Shown here: positions 1 to 7,443 of the stretch, piece by piece
How the letters are laid out: each line of letters starts with the position of its first letter
Numbering within the stretch: position 1 is the first letter of the stretch
DNA from: a candidate division Hyd24-12 bacterium UBA6080
GTDB lineage: Bacteria > Fermentibacterota > Fermentibacteria > Fermentibacterales > JCC-6
Length of the DNA stretch: 14,154 nt
Direction: 5' to 3'
Assembly: GCA_002436025.1 (NCBI GenBank)
Contig: DIXM01000007.1
Span: 2,710 to 16,863 of the forward strand
Notes under the pieces: generated by a model
The model's database searches: none
Told to the model about the DNA's origin: nothing
The model's input: only the letters and a program-made list of their open reading frames with translations
Program-made: the position numbers and the translations under genes

Positions 1-3000
1 TGGCCAAAGATCAGCAGTTTTCTCCGGCGCATGTGAAGGTCCCCGGAGAAAACCGCAAGGTTGCAGTCCTGACTTTCAGGGCAGCCGGTCTCGAAGGTCT
101 TTTCAACGTGCTCGATCCGCCGGTGGTCCGGAGCTACCTCGATTCGCTTTTCTCAGAACTGCGCAGATCGGTGAACGATTGCGACGGAGAGCTGAAAGAC
201 TTCGACGACGCGAGGTTTGCCGCAGTCTTCGCCCCCGGACGGTACGGGACGCGCCACTGTCTGCAGTCCGTGGAGTGTTCGGTAAAACTCATGGACAAGT
301 TCGGCAGCCTTACGCGGGCTCTCCGGGAGAAGGGCATCGACATCCATTGCAGCGCTGGGATAGCCTGGGGACCCGCCAACGAGGCCACCTTCTGTCTATC
401 AGCGATGCTTGAAGAAGCCGCCGATGCCGACGGGATGCTTGTATCGCCGGAAGTCGCCGGAATGTCGGGAGACAAGTGGAACTGGGAACATTTCGAGTCC
501 GGTATACCGGGGTTCAGGGCGATGCGGCCCTTATCCAGGAAGGACCCGGTCGGTTCTCCGGCTTTCACACCCGGCCATCCTCTATACGGAACCATGACTG
601 CTTCATGGGAGCGTTTCCTGAAGGAGGGTGACGGGGCGTCCTGGGGCGTTGCCATCATGGGTGAGCCCGGGCTCGGGAAGAATGCTCTCGCCGAGGAGTA
701 TGCAACATACATCGCCCGGGGTTCGGAAAGGGTCGTTGTATGCAGCGGGTTCAACAGGGAGGGACAACCTCCCATGGGGATGTGGTTCGTCATCGGTGGC
801 GAAAGGGCGAGGCCTGGCGGTGAGCATCTGCCGATCTGGCTCGCAGGCGCCCTCAGGGAGCTTGCCGGGATCAGCAGAAGGGCGATCGTTCTGGTTCGTG
901 ACGTTCACTGCGCCGACGAGTCTTCCCTGAAGGTCCTTTCGAGGCTGCTTGTGATGCCGCCGGACGGGATGTCGCTTTTCTTCATACTGGTGGGTGAACG
1001 TCTCCCCGAACAGATACCCGTGAACAGACTGAGCATCGTCAGGCCTTCCCCCATGAGCAGAACCGAGATAGTGTCCTTTGTCGATGACGCTCTGCAGGGA
1101 CGCAAGCAGGCGGGTCTCGTCGACTCCCTCGCCTACTCCCTCCACAAAATGACCCTCGGGTACCCCATGTTCGTCCATCAGACCCTTCTCTACATGGTTT
1201 CCAGGGGCATTCTGGCCAAAGGGGAGGACGGGGTATGGAGGCTGCTGCGAAAACTGTCAGGCATTCCTCCCTCGGTTGAAGCTGTTCTTCACAGCAGGAT
1301 GGCGGGGCTTCCCGGCGAAATGCGGGCGGGACTGCAGCTGGCCGGGCTTCTGGGGCGGAGCTTCAGGCGCGACCTCTTCCTGCACGTGCACGAATCCGTC
1401 TGGAATACCGACGGTGAACCTGTTCTGGAGGGGCTGACCGTTGCCGGATTCCTCACCGGGCACGGCCAGTACTGTCACTTTCTGGGCAGCCAGATGGCGG
1501 GCGCAGCCGAGAGTCTCCTGACATCGGAAAACGCCGCAAGGATACACCGGATCGCTGCGGATTTCCTTGCCGAAGGCCGGTCTCCGGGCCGGACCGAGCC
1601 CTGCTCACTGGAAACCGCCAATCACTTCGCCGGTGCCGGTCTTTACAACGACGCACTTCCCTGGGCTCTCGCGGCCCTGGAACAGATGGTTTCAGCCCTT
1701 GACTGCGAAAGCGGCCTGAATCTTCTGGATCGCATAAGGGATTGGCCCCTTGGTGCCTTCGACCCCGAAACGGCACGCAGGACCGTTCTGGCGGAATTCG
1801 CACTGAAAGCGCACAAGGGCTGTTACCAGGAGGCATTTGACCTCTTCGGCAGGGCTGTTTCCCTGGCGCGCCCTTCGGATGTTCCGGGGCTTTCGTTAAC
1901 AAAGGCCAGGATACTTGCTGAAACGGGCGAGAACCTTCCGGCCGTCGCCCTTCTGGAGAAAACGCTGCAGGATTCTGAACCCGGTGGGGAAATCATGGCA
2001 ATGATCCTCTCCAGGCTCAGCAAACTGTTCGCCCAGTTGGGAAACATGCAGAGGTCCAGGGAGTACCAGGACAAGGCGCTTGAACTCGTTGACCGGAACC
2101 CTCAACTCATGGAGTGCATTCTGGGCAACCTGGCGGTAACAAGGCTTCTGGCCGGAGATACTGTGAAGGCCGAGGAACTCTTCCGCAAGACCCTCGACAC
2201 ACAGCGTTTCAGCGGAAACCTGAAGCTCAGGGCTTCCCTTCTGGGAGCACTGTCCATCATCGCACTGCGAACGGGCCGGGAGGATGAGGGGATCGAGCTT
2301 TCGACAGCGGCAGCCGAGATCCAGCGCCGTATCGGAAACAGTCAGGGACTGTGCGAGATACTGGGAAACACCGGCAGTATGCTTGCCAGGTCGGGAAAGC
2401 TGGCGCCTGCCCTCGAAGCCCTGCACGAAGCCCTGGAGATCGCCAGGCACCTGGGAAGCACCGCGATGATCGCCATCTTCACCCACAGCATCGGTAACAT
2501 CTTCACCATAATGGGGAGATATGACGAAGCCGAGGTGCATTTCGTCGAATCGCTTTCAACGGCTGAAACCACGGGCAACGCAAGGATGATGGCGTCGGCC
2601 CTGACCGGTCTCGGAACGATGAAAATCAAGGCCGGAGACATGGACGAAGCCGAGCGCTACTATTCCAGGGCCAACAGGATGTTCCACAGGGCGGGAAACA
2701 TCATCGGGCAGGCCTGCACCCTTTCCGGGTCCGCCCAGGTCCATCTCATCAGGGGCGAACCGGACAGGGCACTGCCTCTGGTCCGTGAAGCCGGGGTCCT
2801 CGCCGTGGCGGGAGGCGATCAGCAGACTGCTGTCGACATAAGGTTCCTGCACGCCAGGATTCTTCTGGCCCTCGGCATTCAAGGCGAGGCACTCGAAGTC
2901 TACCATGATGCCTGCAAAGAGGTTGCCGAGCACGGCATAACCGTGGGCGGCAGGGAGTACAGGACGGCACTGGAAAAGGAGATGACCCGCCTGGGCATGG

Positions 3001-3032
3001 TGATTCAGATCGAGAACAGCGCCGACAGGTAG
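1..3032 (+). CDS. Degenerate class III cyclase / STAND-type ATPase / TPR protein (5' end outside window)
   Basis: A soluble signalling-type protein of about 1000 residues; I see no signal peptide. Numbering from GTG at 33: residues 8-145 resemble a class III adenylate/guanylate cyclase domain (VAVLTF, FDDARFAAVF, SAGIAWGP, GMLVSPEV). A P-loop ATPase of the AfsR/MalT/STAND kind follows, with Walker A GEPGLGKN at 210-217 and a Walker B-like VLVRDVHCADESS at 286-298. From about 530 to 985 the chain is a run of TPR-like helical pairs, e.g. ILGNTGSMLARSGKLAPALE. The reading frame stays open to base 1 and continues upstream of the GTG as AKDQQFSPAH, with 'tg' at bases 1-2. The real start is therefore probably a codon cut by the left edge. 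GTG 33 has no Shine-Dalgarno sequence. The cyclase and ATPase sites are all altered (see findings), so a scaffold or sensor role is as likely as catalysis. The fold assignment is good; the function is unknown. Confidence 0.85.
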   Translation, partial: AKDQQFSPAHVKVPGENRKVAVLTFRAAGLEGLFNVLDPPVVRSYLDSLFSELRRSVNDCDGELKDFDDARFAAVFAPGRYGTRHCLQSVECSVKLMDKFGSLTRALREKGIDIHCSAGIAWGPANEATFCLSAMLEEAADADGMLVSPEVAGMSGDKWNWEHFESGIPGFRAMRPLSRKDPVGSPAFTPGHPLYGTMTASWERFLKEGDGASWGVAIMGEPGLGKNALAEEYATYIARGSERVVVCSGFNREGQPPMGMWFVIGGERARPGGEHLPIWLAGALRELAGISRRAIVLVRDVHCADESSLKVLSRLLVMPPDGMSLFFILVGERLPEQIPVNRLSIVRPSPMSRTEIVSFVDDALQGRKQAGLVDSLAYSLHKMTLGYPMFVHQTLLYMVSRGILAKGEDGVWRLLRKLSGIPPSVEAVLHSRMAGLPGEMRAGLQLAGLLGRSFRRDLFLHVHESVWNTDGEPVLEGLTVAGFLTGHGQYCHFLGSQMAGAAESLLTSENAARIHRIAADFLAEGRSPGRTEPCSLETANHFAGAGLYNDALPWALAALEQMVSALDCESGLNLLDRIRDWPLGAFDPETARRTVLAEFALKAHKGCYQEAFDLFGRAVSLARPSDVPGLSLTKARILAETGENLPAVALLEKTLQDSEPGGEIMAMILSRLSKLFAQLGNMQRSREYQDKALELVDRNPQLMECILGNLAVTRLLAGDTVKAEELFRKTLDTQRFSGNLKLRASLLGALSIIALRTGREDEGIELSTAAAEIQRRIGNSQGLCEILGNTGSMLARSGKLAPALEALHEALEIARHLGSTAMIAIFTHSIGNIFTIMGRYDEAEVHFVESLSTAETTGNARMMASALTGLGTMKIKAGDMDEAERYYSRANRMFHRAGNIIGQACTLSGSAQVHLIRGEPDRALPLVREAGVLAVAGGDQQTAVDIRFLHARILLALGIQGEALEVYHDACKEVAEHGITVGGREYRTALEKEMTRLGMVIQIENSADR

Positions 3033-4381
3033 AACCGGGCGTCGCCCGGTCCCCGGTCAACGGGAAAACCGGCCCCGGCGTCGTACCTCAGCCTGCCCGA
3101 CTCCCCCCTCAGGCCACCTCCGATGGAAACCGGCTTCGAAAGCCCATCGAGGGTCTTGATCAAACCGATGTCGGAATAGACGTACAGCCTTGTTGTGGTC
3201 TCACCAATGGACACTTCGGGGGAGGCAACACCCCACTCACCGGCCCTGAAAACGTTTTCGGGGTATCCTCTCAGGGTTCCGTAACCCCCAAGCCTCCACA
3301 GCCCTGACGACAGCCACTCACCCTGCAGGATGCCTCCCGCCCTGATGCCAAGACCGAAACCGAAGGAGCCCCTGAAGGCCGTGACCGACGCCGAGCCCTC
3401 GCCTGTAGCCATGAACCAGGTGGACAGTGAGTCTGAACCCGGGTCGGATGCCGTTCCGCCGGTTGTGGACAGGGTTCCGGCAAACCCTTTTCTTCCCTGC
3501 GGAACCCTTCTTGAAAAGTCCCAGGTCAGACCGACCTCTCCGTAATCGTAGCGCTGCCTCTCGCCCCCCGCGGGCCATCCCGACCAGGACCCGCCGCCAC
3601 CCGAAACTTCAATCCCCCCCAGATCGTAGAAGAGAAGGGTTTCCCACCGGCGGTTCACGCTTCCGGAGTCGGGTATCTCCTGGCTGAGGAAGACGCTGAA
3701 CCCCGCCGGTGTGCCAAACAGCCAGGGTTCCCTGTAGAGAAAGGATCCGTCGATCCCGAACCCCGTGGCCTGGGCCGACAGTTCCAACCTTCTTCCCCCC
3801 CCGAACAGGTTTGACAGGACGAGTTCGCCGCCTCCGAGAACGCCCGAGGCCTCACCGTACGACATGCCTCCCGAGAACCATCCGGGGCTGGCCTCTTCCA
3901 CTGGCAGGTAGAGCACGATGTCACCCATGGGGCCGAGGTAGATCTCGGGAACGCCCACGCTTTCCAGAAACTCCAGCCGGTCCAGTTCGTCGAGCCACCG
4001 GGAAACGGCTTCGGGATCGTACTGGTCCCCTGGCTCCAGCGAAAGCCGCCGAAGAAGAAGCTCCGGCCTTGTGCGCATCCCTTCCGGAAAGCGGATCCCC
4101 TCAAGGGAAGCCCTTCTTCCGGGAACCAGGTTGACCATGAGGGTGTCGGGTGACGAAAAGTACATGCCGGCTGAGGCGAAGGGGTACCCCATGGAGAGGT
4201 ACCATGCAAGTATGTCCTGGCTCAGCTCTGAAAGGGCGGTGTCTGTGACCTCCACTTCCGGAACCGGCGGGGGAAACGGGGGTGAACCCGAGAAACCGAT
4301 CGCGGCCATTGCCTCAAGAACCAGCGAGAAAATGGCGTTCAGAACGACACCGTACCTTCCAGCCCCCCGGTGCGGGTCCAC
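3005..4381 (-). CDS. Omp85/BamA-like outer-membrane barrel with short POTRA region
   Basis: Predicted outer-membrane 16-strand barrel of the Omp85 superfamily (BamA/TamA/two-partner transporter type), which inserts or exports proteins at the outer membrane. From GTG 4381 (458 aa) there is a hydrophobic export signal at about 12-30 and a proline-rich linker (SPPFPPPVPEVEV). Next come about one and a half POTRA-like units: LAWYLSMGYPFA around 58-69, then LEGIRFPEGMRTRPELLLRRL to VEE around 93-165. A glycine/aromatic barrel fills the rest. The Omp85 signature GYGTLRGYPENVFR lies near residue 370, the L6-loop RGY motif. The start is uncertain. GTG 4381 gives a basic n-region but a poorly spaced SD; a rare CTG at 4342 would make a CTGA overlap with the upstream stop; ATG 4309 would cut into the signal. 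It is the last gene of the operon. The chain ends in FSI rather than the usual terminal aromatic residue. Which Omp85 subfamily it belongs to is not clear. Confidence 0.8.
   Translation of the reverse strand: MDPHRGAGRYGVVLNAIFSLVLEAMAAIGFSGSPPFPPPVPEVEVTDTALSELSQDILAWYLSMGYPFASAGMYFSSPDTLMVNLVPGRRASLEGIRFPEGMRTRPELLLRRLSLEPGDQYDPEAVSRWLDELDRLEFLESVGVPEIYLGPMGDIVLYLPVEEASPGWFSGGMSYGEASGVLGGGELVLSNLFGGGRRLELSAQATGFGIDGSFLYREPWLFGTPAGFSVFLSQEIPDSGSVNRRWETLLFYDLGGIEVSGGGGSWSGWPAGGERQRYDYGEVGLTWDFSRRVPQGRKGFAGTLSTTGGTASDPGSDSLSTWFMATGEGSASVTAFRGSFGFGLGIRAGGILQGEWLSSGLWRLGGYGTLRGYPENVFRAGEWGVASPEVSIGETTTRLYVYSDIGLIKTLDGLSKPVSIGGGLRGESGRLRYDAGAGFPVDRGPGDARFYLSALFSI
3034..3050. terminator. Small GC hairpin after the + strand stop codon; weak terminator candidate
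   Basis: A perfect 7-bp inverted repeat (ACCGGGC / GCCCGGT) with a 3-base loop starts two bases after the TAG of the + strand gene. It lies inside the 3' coding end of the minus-strand Omp85 gene. No T-run follows on either strand, so it does not meet the usual criteria for an intrinsic terminator. It may only reflect GC-rich coding sequence, but it is the only compact hairpin I noticed at this convergent junction. Confidence 0.2.
3795..3802. repeat. 8-base homopolymer (C8 on +, G8 on coding strand) in the Omp85 gene
   Basis: Eight identical bases encode part of the NLFGGGRR segment in the first half of the barrel. A shorter run of seven is at 3614-3620 in the same gene. Such runs can slip, but eight is short for a classical phase-variation tract, and glycine codons in a GC-rich gene produce them by chance. 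Confidence 0.35.
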
Positions 4382-7300
4382 TCCCCGCCGGCCGGCCGCC
4401 GACCCCGGAAGAACAGAGAAAGCCTGATCCAGCGGCCCAGGTTCCTGCCGGCGTTGACGCTGCCGTCCAGCGTCACGCCCCGGTTGACACCGTCGAAAAA
4501 CCATGAAGGAAGGTCTCCTTCACCGGGTATACGGGCCACGGAGTAGGTGGCGCTGGTGATCCAGCCCCCGGTGTTGACCGAGACGTGGGGCCGCACGCCG
4601 AAGGATGCCTCGGAGAGGAGGGTCGAACTCTCGCGTCTGCTGTCAACGGACAGCTCGACACCGGCGGTTATCCCCGGTGTCGGAAGGTACCGGGGGTCAG
4701 CGGAGACCAGCAGACCGGTGATGCTTCTCATTCCGTAAAGGTCGTCGTCCTTTCTGGAAACCCTGCCTGAGAGCTCAAGTTCAACGACCTGGTGGAGACG
4801 AAGCAGGGGCGTCAGACGGGCCGAGCGTTCGGTGCTCCTTCTCCGGCCCGAACCGCTGAGGGTTTCACGAAGATCCGATGCGGAGAGCCTTAACGTGAGC
4901 CTTCTGAGAACTCCCTCCTCCCAGGACAACCAGGGTGAGAGAGACACCGACCACTCCCCGGGGCTGTCGGAGTCGAGTGCTCCAGCAAGTGTGAACGTTT
5001 TCAGCCTGTCGAAAGGGTCGGATGCCTGAAGGATAAGGCTTCCGTCCAGCCCCACGCCCTCGGCCCGGAAGTACCCGGAGCTTTTCAAGCCGCATTCCAG
5101 GACCTTCTCCTCACCCTCTCCCGACTGAAAGGACCTGTCGTACTCACCTCCCGGGTCGGGGTAGTACTCCCCCGTTTCAGGGTCGTAGCTGTAATCTCCG
5201 TTACCCTCCCCGACCCATGTGTAAATGATCTCAACCGATCTGCCCAGGTAGCCTCCGGCGGAGTAGTCGGTGTGCGACCACCAGCCCGGCCCGTTCAGGG
5301 AGAGCCCCAGGGTGATCGCGTCCGCCCTGCTGAGGCCGCCCGCGGGAAACCAGCTCGTGGAGTGGTTGTAGGTGCCGTCCATGCTCCATGAAGCTCCCCG
5401 CCCGCCCCCGGAGACACCGGCCCTGGCGATCCTGTCCGGAAGGCCCGTTCCGCCCCGGCGGTCCAGAGTGCCTCCGGCGAAGACCCTGAAATCCCACGAA
5501 CCCTGTTCAAGAAGGGTTCCAAACTCCCCGTCGTGCAACCATCCCGAGAGGCTGTCCATCCAGGACTCTCTGGTGGTGGACAGGGACGAGAACGGCGTGA
5601 AGGCCCCGGCCCTGTACGAGAGGTTCGAACCGGCGGAAATCCTGTTTCCGTCGAGCAGTTCGAGTGCACCTGCCCTTCTGCCCGCCTTGCCCGTAAGCTC
5701 AAGGGTGAAGCGCTCCCGGGGCAGAATGGCACCGGCCTGGACGATCTCCACCGAACCGCCATCGGACAGGAACCTTCTTCCCGCTGACAGGTTGGCCTTC
5801 TCCGAAGCGAGCCCGGCTTCGGTATAGGAGTCGTTCCCGGTGAAACCGGCCGGAAGGAGCCACCGGGACAGATCGTTGTCGGAATCGGATTCGTCCGGGA
5901 ACGAGAATCCGTCGGAAACCATCCGTCCCCTGGCGAACAGACCGGGGCCGTCCGTCCAGGGTTCGAAGACCAGTTCGGTGGAGACGAAGGAGCCCGCCCT
6001 GGTCGTCCCCTCGGTGTTGAACAGGTTTCCCTCACGCTTCGAGACGTAACCGGACACCTCAGCCGAAAGCACGCCGTACACCCCGTGAAGAGCCACACCG
6101 CCCAGTTCCCGCATTGCCGGGATGTCGATGTACTTTCTGGGAAGGTGCGTGCCTTCGCCCTCGTCAACCCACCTGTAACCACCCGTTACAGAGTCGTACA
6201 CATAGTCACCAGGCCCCTCGGGAGGCCTTTGGAACGTTACCGCCCACTCACCGCCCCCAGGCCCCAGGTAAACGTAGTGTCCCAGACTGTCAACGCTGTA
6301 CGAACCCTCGCCTTCACCAAGATAGGCCGCACCGGAAAGCCAGGCTTCCGCCGGGTTTTCGCCGGCGTTCCTCAACACCTCCTCCGCCTCGGGGCTCATC
6401 ACGAACCCGAGCGGGGAACCAGTGTCGTCCCCCTCACGGAAGAATCCGGATTCGATGGTGAAATCCCCGGAACCGGCGGTGACCGCACCGGTCATGACGC
6501 CCCTGCGGAACCCGTCACCTTCGCGGTAGCAGGTGGCCTCGACTCGCTGGTCCCTTCGAATAAGTCGGGCAGCGGTGAAGGTGAGCCTTCCGCCGGGATA
6601 ATCCACGGTGTAATCCGCGGAGCTTCCCCTGCCCAGGAGAACGCCGTCGAGATGTATCCTCTCACTCCCTGGGGTTACGCCCGATGGAGCGAAGGCGTAT
6701 GGTCCCTGAACACCCTCCTGGGTAAGGAACACCGTGTGGTAGCGCCTGGCTCCGGTGATGCCGTAGCCAATGCCTCCCGTCAGGGCTTCTGCGGGAGAGA
6801 CCGTTCCGGCAAAGCCACTGAGGCTCCTCCTGTAGCGGAGGGGAGTCAGGCCGTCGCCCGTCCTCTCGCGTTCCATGTCACCCAGTTCGGTTGTCCATGA
6901 GCTTCCCTCGACAAAGAGGTTCACCCTGTCCAGCTCCGATACGGCCTCGGACGACGCGGCCCCAAGGGGGAGGCTCTCATCGGTTATCGCGCCCCGAACC
7001 GTGACCCCTGGAGCGAGTGTGCCGTCCAGCGAGAGCCTGGTGCCCTGCACGAGCCCTCCGTCAGACCCGAGCGAAACACCAAGCCTTTTCACTCCGCTGA
7101 TGTAAAGGCCCTCGCCCGCCGGAGAAGCTGAGTGGGACGACCTTATGTCAAGGGGAAGACGGGCCAGGGGTTCGAGGCGGAGCTCGATCGAGTTGGGACG
7201 GCCGACGGTAAGAGTGTCGAAGAACAGCAGGACTGGAACCCCTGAAGCCGGACTGGGCGAAACCTGAAGACCGACAACGGCCCCCCTGGCTGAGTTGAAG

Positions 7301-7443
7301 GCCGGAAGGGTGTCACCGTCGACCACTGCGAAGGAACTCCCGGGAGAGACCCAGGTTGAATCCGGGATGGGGAAGAATCCTGTGCCGTCGCTCTGCAATG
7401 TAAGGGAAAGACCCGACAGCAACCCGAGGACGAGTATCGTCAC
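4339..7443 (-). CDS. Large outer-membrane beta-barrel protein with SprA-like motif
   Basis: An exported protein of 1034 aa. GTG 7443 is chosen because it overlaps the upstream stop as GTGA and is followed at once by a signal peptide (MTILVLGLLSGLSLTL); the frame stays open further upstream, but that stretch is shadow sequence. Residues 135-215 hold TVRGAITDESLPL, ELDRVNLFVEG and LGDMERERTGDG. Residues 258-289 carry GSERIHLDGVLL and DYTVDYPGGRLTF, which resemble a motif I know from SprA, the T9SS translocation barrel, and from related large barrels in FCB bacteria. The remainder alternates glycine- and aromatic-rich strands to a C-terminal VSF, as an outer-membrane barrel would. Three tyrosine/aspartate/glycine segments interrupt it (about 377-403, 410-436 and 745-770). 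Bacteroidete SprA is more than twice this length, so this is a relative or a different barrel sharing the motif, not a clear orthologue. It is translationally coupled to the propeller gene before it and the Omp85 gene after it. Confidence 0.75.
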   Translation of the reverse strand: MTILVLGLLSGLSLTLQSDGTGFFPIPDSTWVSPGSSFAVVDGDTLPAFNSARGAVVGLQVSPSPASGVPVLLFFDTLTVGRPNSIELRLEPLARLPLDIRSSHSASPAGEGLYISGVKRLGVSLGSDGGLVQGTRLSLDGTLAPGVTVRGAITDESLPLGAASSEAVSELDRVNLFVEGSSWTTELGDMERERTGDGLTPLRYRRSLSGFAGTVSPAEALTGGIGYGITGARRYHTVFLTQEGVQGPYAFAPSGVTPGSERIHLDGVLLGRGSSADYTVDYPGGRLTFTAARLIRRDQRVEATCYREGDGFRRGVMTGAVTAGSGDFTIESGFFREGDDTGSPLGFVMSPEAEEVLRNAGENPAEAWLSGAAYLGEGEGSYSVDSLGHYVYLGPGGGEWAVTFQRPPEGPGDYVYDSVTGGYRWVDEGEGTHLPRKYIDIPAMRELGGVALHGVYGVLSAEVSGYVSKREGNLFNTEGTTRAGSFVSTELVFEPWTDGPGLFARGRMVSDGFSFPDESDSDNDLSRWLLPAGFTGNDSYTEAGLASEKANLSAGRRFLSDGGSVEIVQAGAILPRERFTLELTGKAGRRAGALELLDGNRISAGSNLSYRAGAFTPFSSLSTTRESWMDSLSGWLHDGEFGTLLEQGSWDFRVFAGGTLDRRGGTGLPDRIARAGVSGGGRGASWSMDGTYNHSTSWFPAGGLSRADAITLGLSLNGPGWWSHTDYSAGGYLGRSVEIIYTWVGEGNGDYSYDPETGEYYPDPGGEYDRSFQSGEGEEKVLECGLKSSGYFRAEGVGLDGSLILQASDPFDRLKTFTLAGALDSDSPGEWSVSLSPWLSWEEGVLRRLTLRLSASDLRETLSGSGRRRSTERSARLTPLLRLHQVVELELSGRVSRKDDDLYGMRSITGLLVSADPRYLPTPGITAGVELSVDSRRESSTLLSEASFGVRPHVSVNTGGWITSATYSVARIPGEGDLPSWFFDGVNRGVTLDGSVNAGRNLGRWIRLSLFFRGRRPAGGEWTRTGGLEGTVSF

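Noticed and set aside
33..35. GTG at 33 as the true start of the cyclase-like gene
   Set aside because: The frame is open to the window edge, no SD precedes the GTG, and bases 1-2 (tg) could complete a start codon just outside the window.
4385..4396. GC palindrome (GCCGGCCGGC) near the Omp85 start considered as an operator or structure
   Set aside because: It lies in coding sequence of very high GC content where such palindromes are common, and nothing else suggests a binding site.
4382..4504. N-terminal extension of the Omp85 frame to ATG 4504
   Set aside because: This stretch (MVFRRCQPGRDAGRQRQ) is low-complexity shadow sequence of the barrel gene's 3' end and would precede the export signal.
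6085..6900. A 271-codon + strand open frame inside the barrel gene
   Set aside because: It is antisense to the SprA-motif region, has no domain and no SD. It is a shadow of codon bias.
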